Shown here piece after piece: positions 1 through 4,734 of a stretch of DNA of 7,283 nt. The position numbers and the translations under genes are program-made. Position 1 is the stretch's first letter, and each line of letters begins with the position of its first letter. Below the pieces are notes generated by a model. It was given only the letters and a program-made list of their open reading frames with translations, had not been told where the DNA came from and did not search any database. The DNA comes from Synergistaceae bacterium (lineage in GTDB: Bacteria > Synergistota > Synergistia > Synergistales > Aminobacteriaceae): assembly GCA_009778055.1 (NCBI GenBank), contig WRKN01000125.1:1-7283 (forward strand). Direction: 5' to 3'.

Positions 1-5
1 TGGAC

Positions 6-49
6 AGAAACCTTTGCCTCCCGACTTTAAATGTCGAAAGGCAGTTTCT
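6..49. repeat. Imperfect inverted repeat, possible structured RNA
   Basis: AGAAAC (6-11) can pair with GTTTCT (44-49). Inside it, GCC (16-18) can pair with GGC (40-42), and CGAC (22-25) with GTCG (33-36) around an AT-rich loop. No T-run follows directly, so it is not a clear terminator. It may be the tail of a gene left of the window or a leader structure. No function can be assigned. Confidence 0.3.
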
Positions 50-54
50 CATAC

Positions 55-71
55 TGGACATATAGTGTCCA
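55..71. repeat. Short palindrome TGGACA-N5-TGTCCA
   Basis: Six-base arms flank TATAG, and the right part of the spacer forms TATAGT, a -10-like hexamer at 61-66. The shape fits an operator for a dimeric regulator, but no good -35 box accompanies it. TGGACA also occurs at position 1 and at 3808, where it looks like a -35 box. Function unknown. Confidence 0.3.
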
Positions 72-109
72 ATCTGAAAACCCGCTATCTTTTTAAATCG
101 TAAACCAAA

Positions 110-140
110 GCACTACACCCCAAGAAGAGAAGTGTAGTGC
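110..140. repeat. Stem-loop with 9-bp perfect stem
   Basis: GCACTACAC (110-118) pairs with GTGTAGTGC (132-140) around a 13-base loop. No T-run follows on the plus strand. On the minus strand the stem is followed by a short, interrupted T stretch. It could be a weak terminator for a gene outside the window or an RNA structure upstream of nudC. Confidence 0.4.
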
Positions 141-176
141 CTAGCTATTTGCGTAAAACCTTGCCATCACAGACTT

Positions 177-185
177 TGTGGATAA
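177..185 (-). promoter_or_regulatory. Single DnaA-box-like 9-mer
   Basis: The minus strand reads TTATCCACA, the perfect consensus DnaA box. It lies about 30 bases upstream of the predicted nudC -10 box. No second copy was seen nearby, so this is not an origin. It could be a DnaA regulatory site or chance. Confidence 0.25.
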
Positions 186-213
186 CTTTCGCCGAAGTCG
201 GGTGAAAATACTG

Positions 214-222
214 TGTTATATT
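214..222 (+). promoter_or_regulatory. Extended -10 promoter for the nudC operon
   Basis: TG (214-215), one base, then TATATT (217-222) makes an extended -10 element, five of six against TATAAT. No good -35 is seen at 17 bp, which is usual for extended -10 promoters. Transcription would begin near 229, giving a leader of about 50 bases that contains a small hairpin (GACG-TGCG-CGTC, 245-256) ahead of the nudC ribosome site. Confidence 0.45.
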
Positions 223-277
223 ACATGCGAATGGAAAAGCTGGAGACGTGCGCGTCGTGAAGAGGGTGAATAAGTAG

Positions 278-1042
278 TTGCTGATATTCAAAGGCGATAA
301 GCTGTTGGCGGGGAGCGGGGAAAACTCTGAGATTCATTCTCCGTCCGTACTTTCGGAGCTTGGGCTGCGGGTTGTAAGAAGCTCCCTCGATTTGCCCGAA
401 GTGTGGCAGGTTGTGCCGCCGTGGAGCGAGGTTGAGCTTGACGCGCCCGACGCGCCGGGCGTTTTTGAGTGGATCGATCTTCGCGAGGTTTGGCTCAGGT
501 GGGGGGACGAGTCTTTTGCCCGCGCCGGCGCGGCTTACCAGTATATGAACTGGCTGCGGGACACCCGGTTTTGTTCCCGCTGCGCCGCGCCCGTGTCGCC
601 CAGGGAGGAGGACAAGGGGCTTGCCTGTTCCGCCTGCGGTAAGGTTGTTTACGCCCCGCTGAGTCCCGCGATCATAGTGGCGGTGGAGCGGGACGGTAAA
701 CTTTTGCTGGCGCACAACGCGCGTATGCCTGTGAAGCGTTACAGCGTTCTGGCCGGGTTTGTCGAGCCGGGGGAGTCTTTGGAGCAGACGGTGAAACGCG
801 AGGTCATGGAGGAGGTCGGCATCGAGGTGGAGGAGGTGCGCTACTTCAGCAGCCAATCCTGGCCGTTCCCCTGTTCACTGATGCTTGGTTTCACGGCGCG
901 CTGGAAAAGCGGCGAGCTGCGCCCGGACGGAATGGAGCTGAGCGACGCCGGCTGGTACGCCCCCGAAGAATTCCCCGACATCCCCCCCGCGCTGAGCATC
1001 TCAAGAAAACTTATAGACGATTTCGTAAAAAGACGATTATAA
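278..1042 (+). CDS. nudC: NADH pyrophosphatase / NAD-capped RNA hydrolase (NudC family)
   Basis: This Nudix hydrolase cleaves NAD(H) to NMN(H) plus AMP; E. coli NudC also removes the NAD cap from RNA 5' ends. It acts in the cytoplasm. The 254 residues match the usual length (E. coli 257). Visible in order: a variable N-terminal domain (1-95); a zinc ribbon with Cys99, Cys102, Cys117 and Cys120; a complete Nudix box at 160-182 with the REVMEEVGI core, whose glutamates bind the catalytic metal; and SQSWPFPCS at 192-200, the family signature that separates NudC from other Nudix enzymes (usually SQPWPFPxS, so one Pro is Ser here). Start: TTG directly follows an in-frame TAG at 275-277 and has GAGGGTG at 262-268, so no longer in-frame start exists. 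The next gene begins 35 bases later and is probably cotranscribed. Confidence 0.93.
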   Translation: MLIFKGDKLLAGSGENSEIHSPSVLSELGLRVVRSSLDLPEVWQVVPPWSEVELDAPDAPGVFEWIDLREVWLRWGDESFARAGAAYQYMNWLRDTRFCSRCAAPVSPREEDKGLACSACGKVVYAPLSPAIIVAVERDGKLLLAHNARMPVKRYSVLAGFVEPGESLEQTVKREVMEEVGIEVEEVRYFSSQSWPFPCSLMLGFTARWKSGELRPDGMELSDAGWYAPEEFPDIPPALSISRKLIDDFVKRRL

Positions 1043-1060
1043 TAAATTCTTTATGATTTT

Positions 1061-1069
1061 TAAGGAGGT
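1061..1069 (+). promoter_or_regulatory. Strong Shine-Dalgarno site fixing a GTG start
   Basis: TAAGGAGGT lies 8 bases before GTG 1078, a near-perfect anti-16S match. It supports GTG 1078 over later ATG codons and suggests high translation of the decarboxylase despite the GTG start. Confidence 0.85.
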
Positions 1070-1077
1070 ACATACGC

Positions 1078-2250
1078 GTGCCCGTATTCAACTATTTTTT
1101 CGACATGGACAGCTACATGAGCAAAGAACGCTTTGCCGGTATAAAGAAGTTCGCGGCCGATAAAAAAACGCCTTTTGTTGTGATTTCCCTGAGCGTGGTT
1201 GCCCAAAAATACGACGAACTGAAAAAATCCATGCCTTACGCGGACATTTACTACGCCGTGAAGGCCAACCCGGAGGAAGAGGTCTTGAAGCTGCTGGCCG
1301 AGCGCGGCAGCAGTTTTGACGTCGCCTCGGTGCATGAACTTGACCTTATGCTGAAGTTGGGGGTATCCCCGGATAGGCTGAGTTACGGCAACACGATCAA
1401 GAAGGCGGAGGACATACGCTACGCCTACGAAAAAGGTATGCGCCTTTTTGCGACGGACGCGGAAAGCGACGTCCGCAAAATAGCGCGAAACGCGCCGCAA
1501 AGCGACGTATTTTTCCGGATTCTCACGGACGGCATAGGCGCCGACTGGCCGTTGTCGCGTAAATTCGGGACGCATCCGGCTGTGGCGTTCCGCAACATAC
1601 TTCTGGCGAAAGAGCTGGGTTTGAACCCTCGCGGGATATCTTTCCACGTGGGCTCGCAGCAGTACGACGTCACTCAGTGGCGGGTTCCCATTTCCACGTG
1701 CAAGGAACTGTTCGACGCCGCTAAAAAACATGGAATAGACCTCGACATTGTGAACATGGGCGGCGGTTTCCCCGCGCGCTACATTCAGCCGGTGGAGGAG
1801 ACCCAGGTTTACGCGGACGAGGTAACGGAAGATATGCGGGAGATTTTCGGTTCGGAGTTTCCCCGGGTGATAATAGAGCCGGGGCGTTATCTGGTGGGGG
1901 ACGCGGGAGTTCTGGTCAGCGAGGTCGTCATGATATCCAACAAGGAACGCGGCGGCATCCCCTGGTTATACCTGGACGTCGGCAAGTTCGGCGGGCTGAT
2001 CGAGACCATAGACGAAAGCATCAAGTACCCGATATACACCGAGCGCGGGGGCGAGGTCAACAACTACATCATTGCCGGTCCCACATGCGACAGCGTGGAC
2101 ATTCTCTACGAAAAACTGCAATACCGCCTTCCTTGCAGCCTCGAAGAAGGAGACAGGATTTATTTCCTCACGACCGGGGCTTACACCCAGACCTACAGCG
2201 CGGTGTTCTTCAACGGACTGCCGCCCCTCAAGGCATATGTTATAGATTGA
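1078..2250 (+). CDS. Fold-III PLP-dependent ornithine/lysine decarboxylase
   Basis: This is a eukaryotic-ODC-like (alanine-racemase fold) basic amino-acid decarboxylase, expected to make putrescine from ornithine and/or cadaverine from lysine in the cytoplasm. The 390 residues match the bacterial lysine/ornithine decarboxylases (about 390). Landmarks: YYAVKAN at 58-64 with PLP lysine Lys62; HVGSQ at 190-194, whose His stacks on the PLP ring; GGGFP at 228-232 and EPGR at 267-270, which hold the phosphate; GPTCDSVD at 334-341 with catalytic Cys337 and substrate-binding Asp338, supplied across the dimer; GAYT at 367-370. GPTCDS separates it from diaminopimelate decarboxylases. Whether ornithine or lysine is preferred cannot be read with confidence. 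In Negativicutes a related enzyme supplies cadaverine to peptidoglycan; that link is only a possibility here. The gene follows nudC and ends in an 11-base tail-to-tail overlap with the minus-strand gene. Confidence 0.9.
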   Translation: MPVFNYFFDMDSYMSKERFAGIKKFAADKKTPFVVISLSVVAQKYDELKKSMPYADIYYAVKANPEEEVLKLLAERGSSFDVASVHELDLMLKLGVSPDRLSYGNTIKKAEDIRYAYEKGMRLFATDAESDVRKIARNAPQSDVFFRILTDGIGADWPLSRKFGTHPAVAFRNILLAKELGLNPRGISFHVGSQQYDVTQWRVPISTCKELFDAAKKHGIDLDIVNMGGGFPARYIQPVEETQVYADEVTEDMREIFGSEFPRVIIEPGRYLVGDAGVLVSEVVMISNKERGGIPWLYLDVGKFGGLIETIDESIKYPIYTERGGEVNNYIIAGPTCDSVDILYEKLQYRLPCSLEEGDRIYFLTTGAYTQTYSAVFFNGLPPLKAYVID

Positions 2251-2695
2251 AATTCACCATGCGCACCAGCCAGGGATAGGCTTCAAAGATAGGGGCAGGG
2301 TTGATGATAAACACTATGTAAGCCCCCATTGCGAAGGCATAATGGAACACCGACATGAAAAAACCCCTGTATGGGTAGGCTTTGGCCATCCTGCCCAGCG
2401 CGTATTCGCAGCATAAAAAACCTGTTATGCCGTACAGATACCTGCCGGATTCCATCCCCCGGGTGTACGTGAAATAGCGCAAAACGCACCATACGGGCCA
2501 TGTCGTCAAAATGTAGGCAAGGGATACGGACAGAACTATTTGAATGGTTTTCGACAGGAAGGCCCCGGGGTTCTTCGGGCAAAAAGCGCCTTTCGACAAG
2601 TCCTCCAGAGTGTCGTATACGCGCTCCAACTGCGGCAGGATGTACCGGGTGGCCGTATCCCCCACTATCCACGTCATGAAAAGCATCCATCCCAT
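2240..2695 (-). CDS. Small multi-pass membrane protein of unknown function
   Basis: I do not recognise this family. The 151-residue frame is hydrophobic, with likely membrane segments near 1-12, 51-72, 86-100 and 112-135, split by a soluble loop at 20-48 that is rich in charged residues. Aromatic residues and a Cys pair (95-96) are notable. It converges on the decarboxylase and its stop lies inside that gene's last codons. The start is uncertain. ATG 2695 has no ribosome site at normal spacing: AAAGGAGGG (complement of 2721-2729) is about 26 bases away. That site sits correctly in front of an in-frame ATA at 2713, which would add six residues (INYFNF) and give 157. The hydrophobic composition and good upstream signal favour a real gene over a shadow. 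Confidence 0.7.
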   Translation of the reverse strand: MGWMLFMTWIVGDTATRYILPQLERVYDTLEDLSKGAFCPKNPGAFLSKTIQIVLSVSLAYILTTWPVWCVLRYFTYTRGMESGRYLYGITGFLCCEYALGRMAKAYPYRGFFMSVFHYAFAMGAYIVFIINPAPIFEAYPWLVRMVNFNL

Positions 2696-2720
2696 AAAGT
2701 TAAAGTAGTTTATCTCCGTT

Positions 2721-2729
2721 CCCTCCTTT
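2721..2729 (-). promoter_or_regulatory. Shine-Dalgarno site placed for a non-ATG start
   Basis: The minus strand reads AAAGGAGGG, eight bases after GGAGG from ATA 2713 but about 26 from ATG 2695. No ATG, GTG or TTG lies in frame between them. It decides between the two start models of the membrane-protein gene. Confidence 0.5.
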
Positions 2730-2742
2730 ATGATATGTGGGT

Positions 2743-2748
2743 TATAAT
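2743..2748 (+). promoter_or_regulatory. -10 box of the yjfB-folD promoter
   Basis: A perfect TATAAT lies 33 bases before the yjfB-like ATG; no convincing -35 is seen 17 bp upstream. The minus strand over the same bases holds TATTAT, a possible -10 for the divergent membrane-protein gene, so the two promoters may overlap and compete. Confidence 0.45.
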
Positions 2749-2780
2749 ACCAGAGAATTCGGGTTTAGGAGGTGAGGGTC

Positions 2781-2951
2781 ATGGACATAACGAGCGGCAT
2801 TGCCTTGGCGTCTATGGAAATGGCATCGGCCAGGGTGACCGCGGCAACGCAGGTTGCCGTGCTGAAACAGGTAATGGAAGCGCAGCAGGATACGTTGACT
2901 CTTTTGTTGAGCGCGCTGGGAGTAGGGCGCAACTTGAACGTTCGGGCTTAA
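2781..2951 (+). CDS. YjfB-like small protein (putative motility family)
   Basis: This 56-residue frame starts at ATG 2781 with AGGAGGTG (2767-2774) at ideal spacing and a TATAAT upstream. The sequence begins MDITSGIALASMEMASARV, continues with a VAVLKQVMEAQQDTLTLLL helix and ends NLNVRA. This pattern (MDI start, Ala/Met-rich first helix, AVLKxxMExQ, Leu-rich second helix) fits the YjfB family of about 60 residues, labelled putative motility proteins from their association with flagellated bacteria. The biochemical role is unknown. There is no signal peptide and no obvious membrane segment; two amphipathic helices are likely. It is the first gene of a two-gene unit with folD, whose GTG follows its stop after one base. 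Confidence 0.8.
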   Translation: MDITSGIALASMEMASARVTAATQVAVLKQVMEAQQDTLTLLLSALGVGRNLNVRA

Positions 2952-2952
2952 G

Positions 2953-3801
2953 GTGATACTTAAGGGCGCGGACGTCGCGGCGGGTATGGAAGCCGGCCTT
3001 CGGGCGGAGGCGGAGCGGCTGAGGCAAAAAGGGATTGAGCCTAAGCTGGGCATAGTCCGTGTAGGGACGCGTTCCGATGATCTTGCTTACGAGCGCGGCG
3101 CGCTGAAACGTTTTGAGAAACTGGGTATTCCGGCTCAGGTTTTCGAGTTCGACGAAGGCATCGGTCAGGAGTCTTTCCTGTCGGAGTTCAGGAAGATAGG
3201 AGCTTCGGACGATGTTCACGGCATACTGTTGTTCCGGCCGCTGCCGCGCCACCTTGACGAAAAGGCGATAGCCGGGTCAATAGATCCGCGCAAGGACGTG
3301 GACGGGATGAACCCAGTCAACGCCGCCAGGGTTTTTTCCGGGGAGGACGGCGGTTTTGCCCCATGCACCCCCAGCGCGGTCATGGAGATGCTGGACTACG
3401 CCGGCGTTGACCTTAGCGGCAAAAACGTCGCGATAATAGGGCGGAGTATGGTGGTGGGGCGTCCGCTTGCCATGATGATGCTGAAACGCAGCGCCACCGT
3501 GACTATATGCCACACGAAGACGCGCGATATGGAGAGGATATGCCGCGCCGCCGACGTTGTGGTCGCTGCGGCGGGCAGGGCGAGAATCCTGACGTCTTCG
3601 TACGTATCTGAAAAGAGCGTTGTGATAGACGTGGGCATCAACGTTGACAGCAAAGGAAAGCTCTGCGGGGACGTTGATTATGACGGCGTAGCTCCCATTG
3701 TCTCGATGATCACTCCGGTGCCGGGCGGGGTCGGTTCCGTTACGGCCTCGGTGCTTGCCAGGCACGTCTTGAAAGCCGCCGGCTTAAAATTGGAGAGTTA
3801 A
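2953..3801 (+). CDS. folD: FolD homologue (methylene-H4folate dehydrogenase/cyclohydrolase), divergent active site
   Basis: FolD interconverts 5,10-methylene- and 10-formyl-tetrahydrofolate using NAD(P). The 282 residues match the family length. Present: the N-terminal catalytic domain; KDVDGMNP (114-121) with the conserved Asp117; PCTP (137-140); the Rossmann motif GRSMVVGRP (163-171); DVGIN (226-230); GDV (239-241); and TPVPGGVGSVT (254-264). However, where E. coli FolD has YVASK with catalytic Lys54, this protein has YERGA (46-50), so Ala50 replaces the Lys; Lys52 lies two residues on. Where E. coli has VQLPLP with Gln98, this one has LFRPLP (93-98), so Phe94 replaces the Gln. I recall similar DDLAYERG...LLFRPLP proteins in other anaerobes, so this looks like a subfamily, not decay. 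Activity, especially cyclohydrolase, is uncertain. The GTG start gives the normal N-terminus; it lacks its own ribosome site and is probably coupled to yjfB translation. Confidence 0.88.
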   Translation: MILKGADVAAGMEAGLRAEAERLRQKGIEPKLGIVRVGTRSDDLAYERGALKRFEKLGIPAQVFEFDEGIGQESFLSEFRKIGASDDVHGILLFRPLPRHLDEKAIAGSIDPRKDVDGMNPVNAARVFSGEDGGFAPCTPSAVMEMLDYAGVDLSGKNVAIIGRSMVVGRPLAMMMLKRSATVTICHTKTRDMERICRAADVVVAAAGRARILTSSYVSEKSVVIDVGINVDSKGKLCGDVDYDGVAPIVSMITPVPGGVGSVTASVLARHVLKAAGLKLES

Positions 3802-3807
3802 TTAAAC

Positions 3808-3836
3808 TGGACAGAATTCTTTAATGGTGGTAGGAT
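3808..3836 (+). promoter_or_regulatory. Candidate promoter of the tRNA operon
   Basis: TGGACA (3808-3813) and TAGGAT (3831-3836) are separated by exactly 17 bp, matching the sigma-70 layout. Transcription would start near 3843, about 20 bases before the first tRNA. No terminator is visible between folD and here, so read-through from folD is also possible. Confidence 0.5.
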
Positions 3837-3865
3837 TCTTTCTTGGAGATTTTTTCTTTTTTCTT

Positions 3866-3943
3866 CGGGGCGTAGCGCAGTCTGGTTAGCGCACCTGCTT
3901 TGGGAGCAGGGGGTCGAAGGTTCGAATCCTTTCGCCCCGACCA
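3866..3943 (+). tRNA. tRNA-Pro (anticodon TGG)
   Basis: The acceptor stem CGGGGCG/CGCCCCG is perfect. The D stem is GCGC/GCGC. The anticodon stem CCTGC/GCAGG holds loop TTTGGGA, giving TGG. The T arm has the TTCGAAT loop. Discriminator A and an encoded CCA (3941-3943) follow. First tRNA of a six-gene cluster. Confidence 0.96.
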
Positions 3944-3982
3944 TTGCGCGAAGATGTCAAGTTCGCCTGAAGTGTGGTTTAT

Positions 3983-4056
3983 GCGGGAATAGCTCAGCTG
4001 GCTAGAGCGATGGCCTTCCAAGCCGTAGGTCGCGGGTTCGAATCCCGTTTCCCGCT
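3983..4056 (+). tRNA. tRNA-Gly (anticodon TCC), CCA not encoded
   Basis: The acceptor stem GCGGGAA/TTCCCGC is perfect, the D stem GCTC/GAGC, the anticodon loop CTTCCAA gives TCC, and the T arm is GCGGG-TTCGAAT-CCCGT. After discriminator T (4056) the sequence runs CTTT, so CCA must be added by nucleotidyltransferase, unlike the other five tRNAs here. Confidence 0.95.
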
Positions 4057-4065
4057 CTTTATGAT

Positions 4066-4142
4066 GCGCTTGTAGCTCAGTTGGATAGAGCAACGGCCTT
4101 CTAAGCCGTAGGTCGCGGGTTCGAATCCTGCCGGGCGCGCCA
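4066..4142 (+). tRNA. tRNA-Arg (anticodon TCT)
   Basis: The acceptor stem GCGCTTG/CGGGCGC includes two G-T pairs. The anticodon stem ACGGC/GCCGT holds loop CTTCTAA (TCT, reads AGA/AGG). T loop TTCGAAT, discriminator G and encoded CCA (4140-4142). Its 3' half closely matches the second Arg tRNA at 4261. Confidence 0.95.
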
Positions 4143-4159
4143 TTAAAAAAGCAGAATGT

Positions 4160-4237
4160 GGTGGGCGTAGCTCAACTGGTTAGAGTACTGGATTGTGGTT
4201 CCAGTGGTTGGGGGTTCAAGTCCCCTCGCTCACCCCA
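4160..4237 (+). tRNA. tRNA-His (anticodon GTG) with G-1
   Basis: The acceptor stem GTGGGCG (4161-4167) pairs with CGCTCAC (4227-4233). The anticodon loop TTGTGGT gives GTG. The preceding G (4160) faces C73 (4234), the G-1:C73 identity pair of bacterial tRNA-His. CCA is encoded at 4235-4237. Confidence 0.95.
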
Positions 4238-4260
4238 AAAAAGCAAAAAGAAGAAATTGT

Positions 4261-4337
4261 GCGCTCGTAGCTCAGTTGGATAGAGCGACGGACTTCGGAT
4301 CCGTAGGCCGCGGGTTCGAATCCTGCCGGGCGCGCCA
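4261..4337 (+). tRNA. tRNA-Arg (anticodon TCG)
   Basis: The acceptor stem GCGCTCG/CGGGCGC is followed by D arm GCTC/GAGC, anticodon stem ACGGA/TCCGT with loop CTTCGGA (TCG, reads CGA), T loop TTCGAAT, discriminator G and encoded CCA (4335-4337). Near-paralogue of the TCT-Arg tRNA in this cluster. Confidence 0.95.
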
Positions 4338-4352
4338 GGTAATAAAAATAAA

Positions 4353-4428
<76 letters not shown>

Positions 4429-4460
4429 ATTATTAAATCAAAGAAGTTCAAACTCATACA

Positions 4461-4492
4461 AAAACCCGCTCACAAGGCGGGTTTTTTCTTTT
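4461..4492 (+). terminator. Intrinsic terminator of the tRNA operon
   Basis: AAAACCCGC (4461-4469) pairs with GCGGGTTTT (4477-4485) around a seven-base loop and is followed by a T-rich tail. A strong rho-independent terminator that ends the tRNA operon and insulates it from the integrase region. Confidence 0.9.
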
Positions 4493-4506
4493 ACCATTGC
4501 GCTCGC

Positions 4507-4535
4507 TTGACCATTTGAGTACACGAGTATACACT
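4507..4535 (+). promoter_or_regulatory. Candidate int promoter with -10 inside a repeat
   Basis: TTGACC (4507-4512), 17 bp, TACACT (4530-4535). The -10 overlaps the repeat variant GAGTATACAC (4525-4534). Transcription would start near 4542, giving a leader of about 185 bases filled with repeats. A second, weaker candidate is TTGAGT (4636-4641), 17 bp, CAAAAT (4659-4664), also touching repeats. Confidence 0.45.
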
Positions 4536-4571
4536 TGTTACCAGCGGAAAAGTGTACTCAAGGGTGGACTC
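4517..4571. repeat. Upstream cluster of GTACAC-core repeats, both orientations
   Basis: Forward copies are GAGTACAC at 4517-4524 and a variant GTATACAC at 4527-4534. Reverse copies are GTGTACTC at 4552-4559 and one-mismatch GTGGACTC at 4564-4571, the reverse pair lying 12 bp apart. A lone GCGTACAC follows at 4593-4600. Same unit as the phased array before int. Confidence 0.6.
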
Positions 4572-4637
4572 AAGCTCCAAAAGCGAAATTTTGCGTACAC
4601 CGATGAGAAAACGCCCTTCACTACTCCTTTTCCAATT

Positions 4638-4734
4638 GAGTACACCATAGGCACAAAACAAAATGAGTACACGTTAGAGAGTGTGTACACGTTAAAGAAT
4701 GAGTACACGATTAAGGAGGGGTACACATGGGCGG
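4638..4734 (+). repeat. 18-bp phased direct repeats immediately upstream of int
   Basis: Copies of [GA]AGTACAC-type octamers begin at 4638, 4665, 4683, 4701 and 4719. The last four are spaced exactly 18 bp. The first is 27 bp (one and a half units) upstream. Units at 4663, 4681 and 4699 share [AG]TG[AT]GTACACG followed by an A/T/G-rich tail. The last copy, GGGTACAC, fills the space between the Shine-Dalgarno AAGGAGG (4713-4719) and ATG 4727. They resemble arm-type integrase sites or iterons. Confidence 0.75.

Noticed and set aside
231..260. Nine-codon leader peptide MEKLETCAS before nudC
   Set aside because: No ribosome site, begins almost at the predicted transcription start, and shows no attenuation-type codon run.
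2283..2690. 135-codon minus-strand frame overlapping the membrane-protein gene
   Set aside because: It is a shifted frame of the same DNA, with His/Gly/Arg-rich composition and no ribosome site. The 2240-2695 frame has the membrane pattern and the better upstream site.
2540..2956. 138-codon plus-strand frame across the divergent intergenic region
   Set aside because: It runs through the promoter region and out of frame over the YjfB-like gene, and has no family resemblance.
1..3813. TGGACA at 1, 55 and 3808 as possible insertion-sequence ends
   Set aside because: Similarity stops after about nine bases, there is no transposase between, and at 3808 it fits a -35 box.
3821..4093. 90-codon minus-strand frame with peptides such as GFEPATYGLEGHRSSQLSYS
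   Set aside because: It is antisense to tRNA genes. This peptide pattern is a well-known false protein read from tRNA complements.
4517..4734. The short repeats as a CRISPR array
   Set aside because: The repeated core is only about 8-12 bases with an 18-bp step, far too short for repeats plus spacers, and no cas gene is present.
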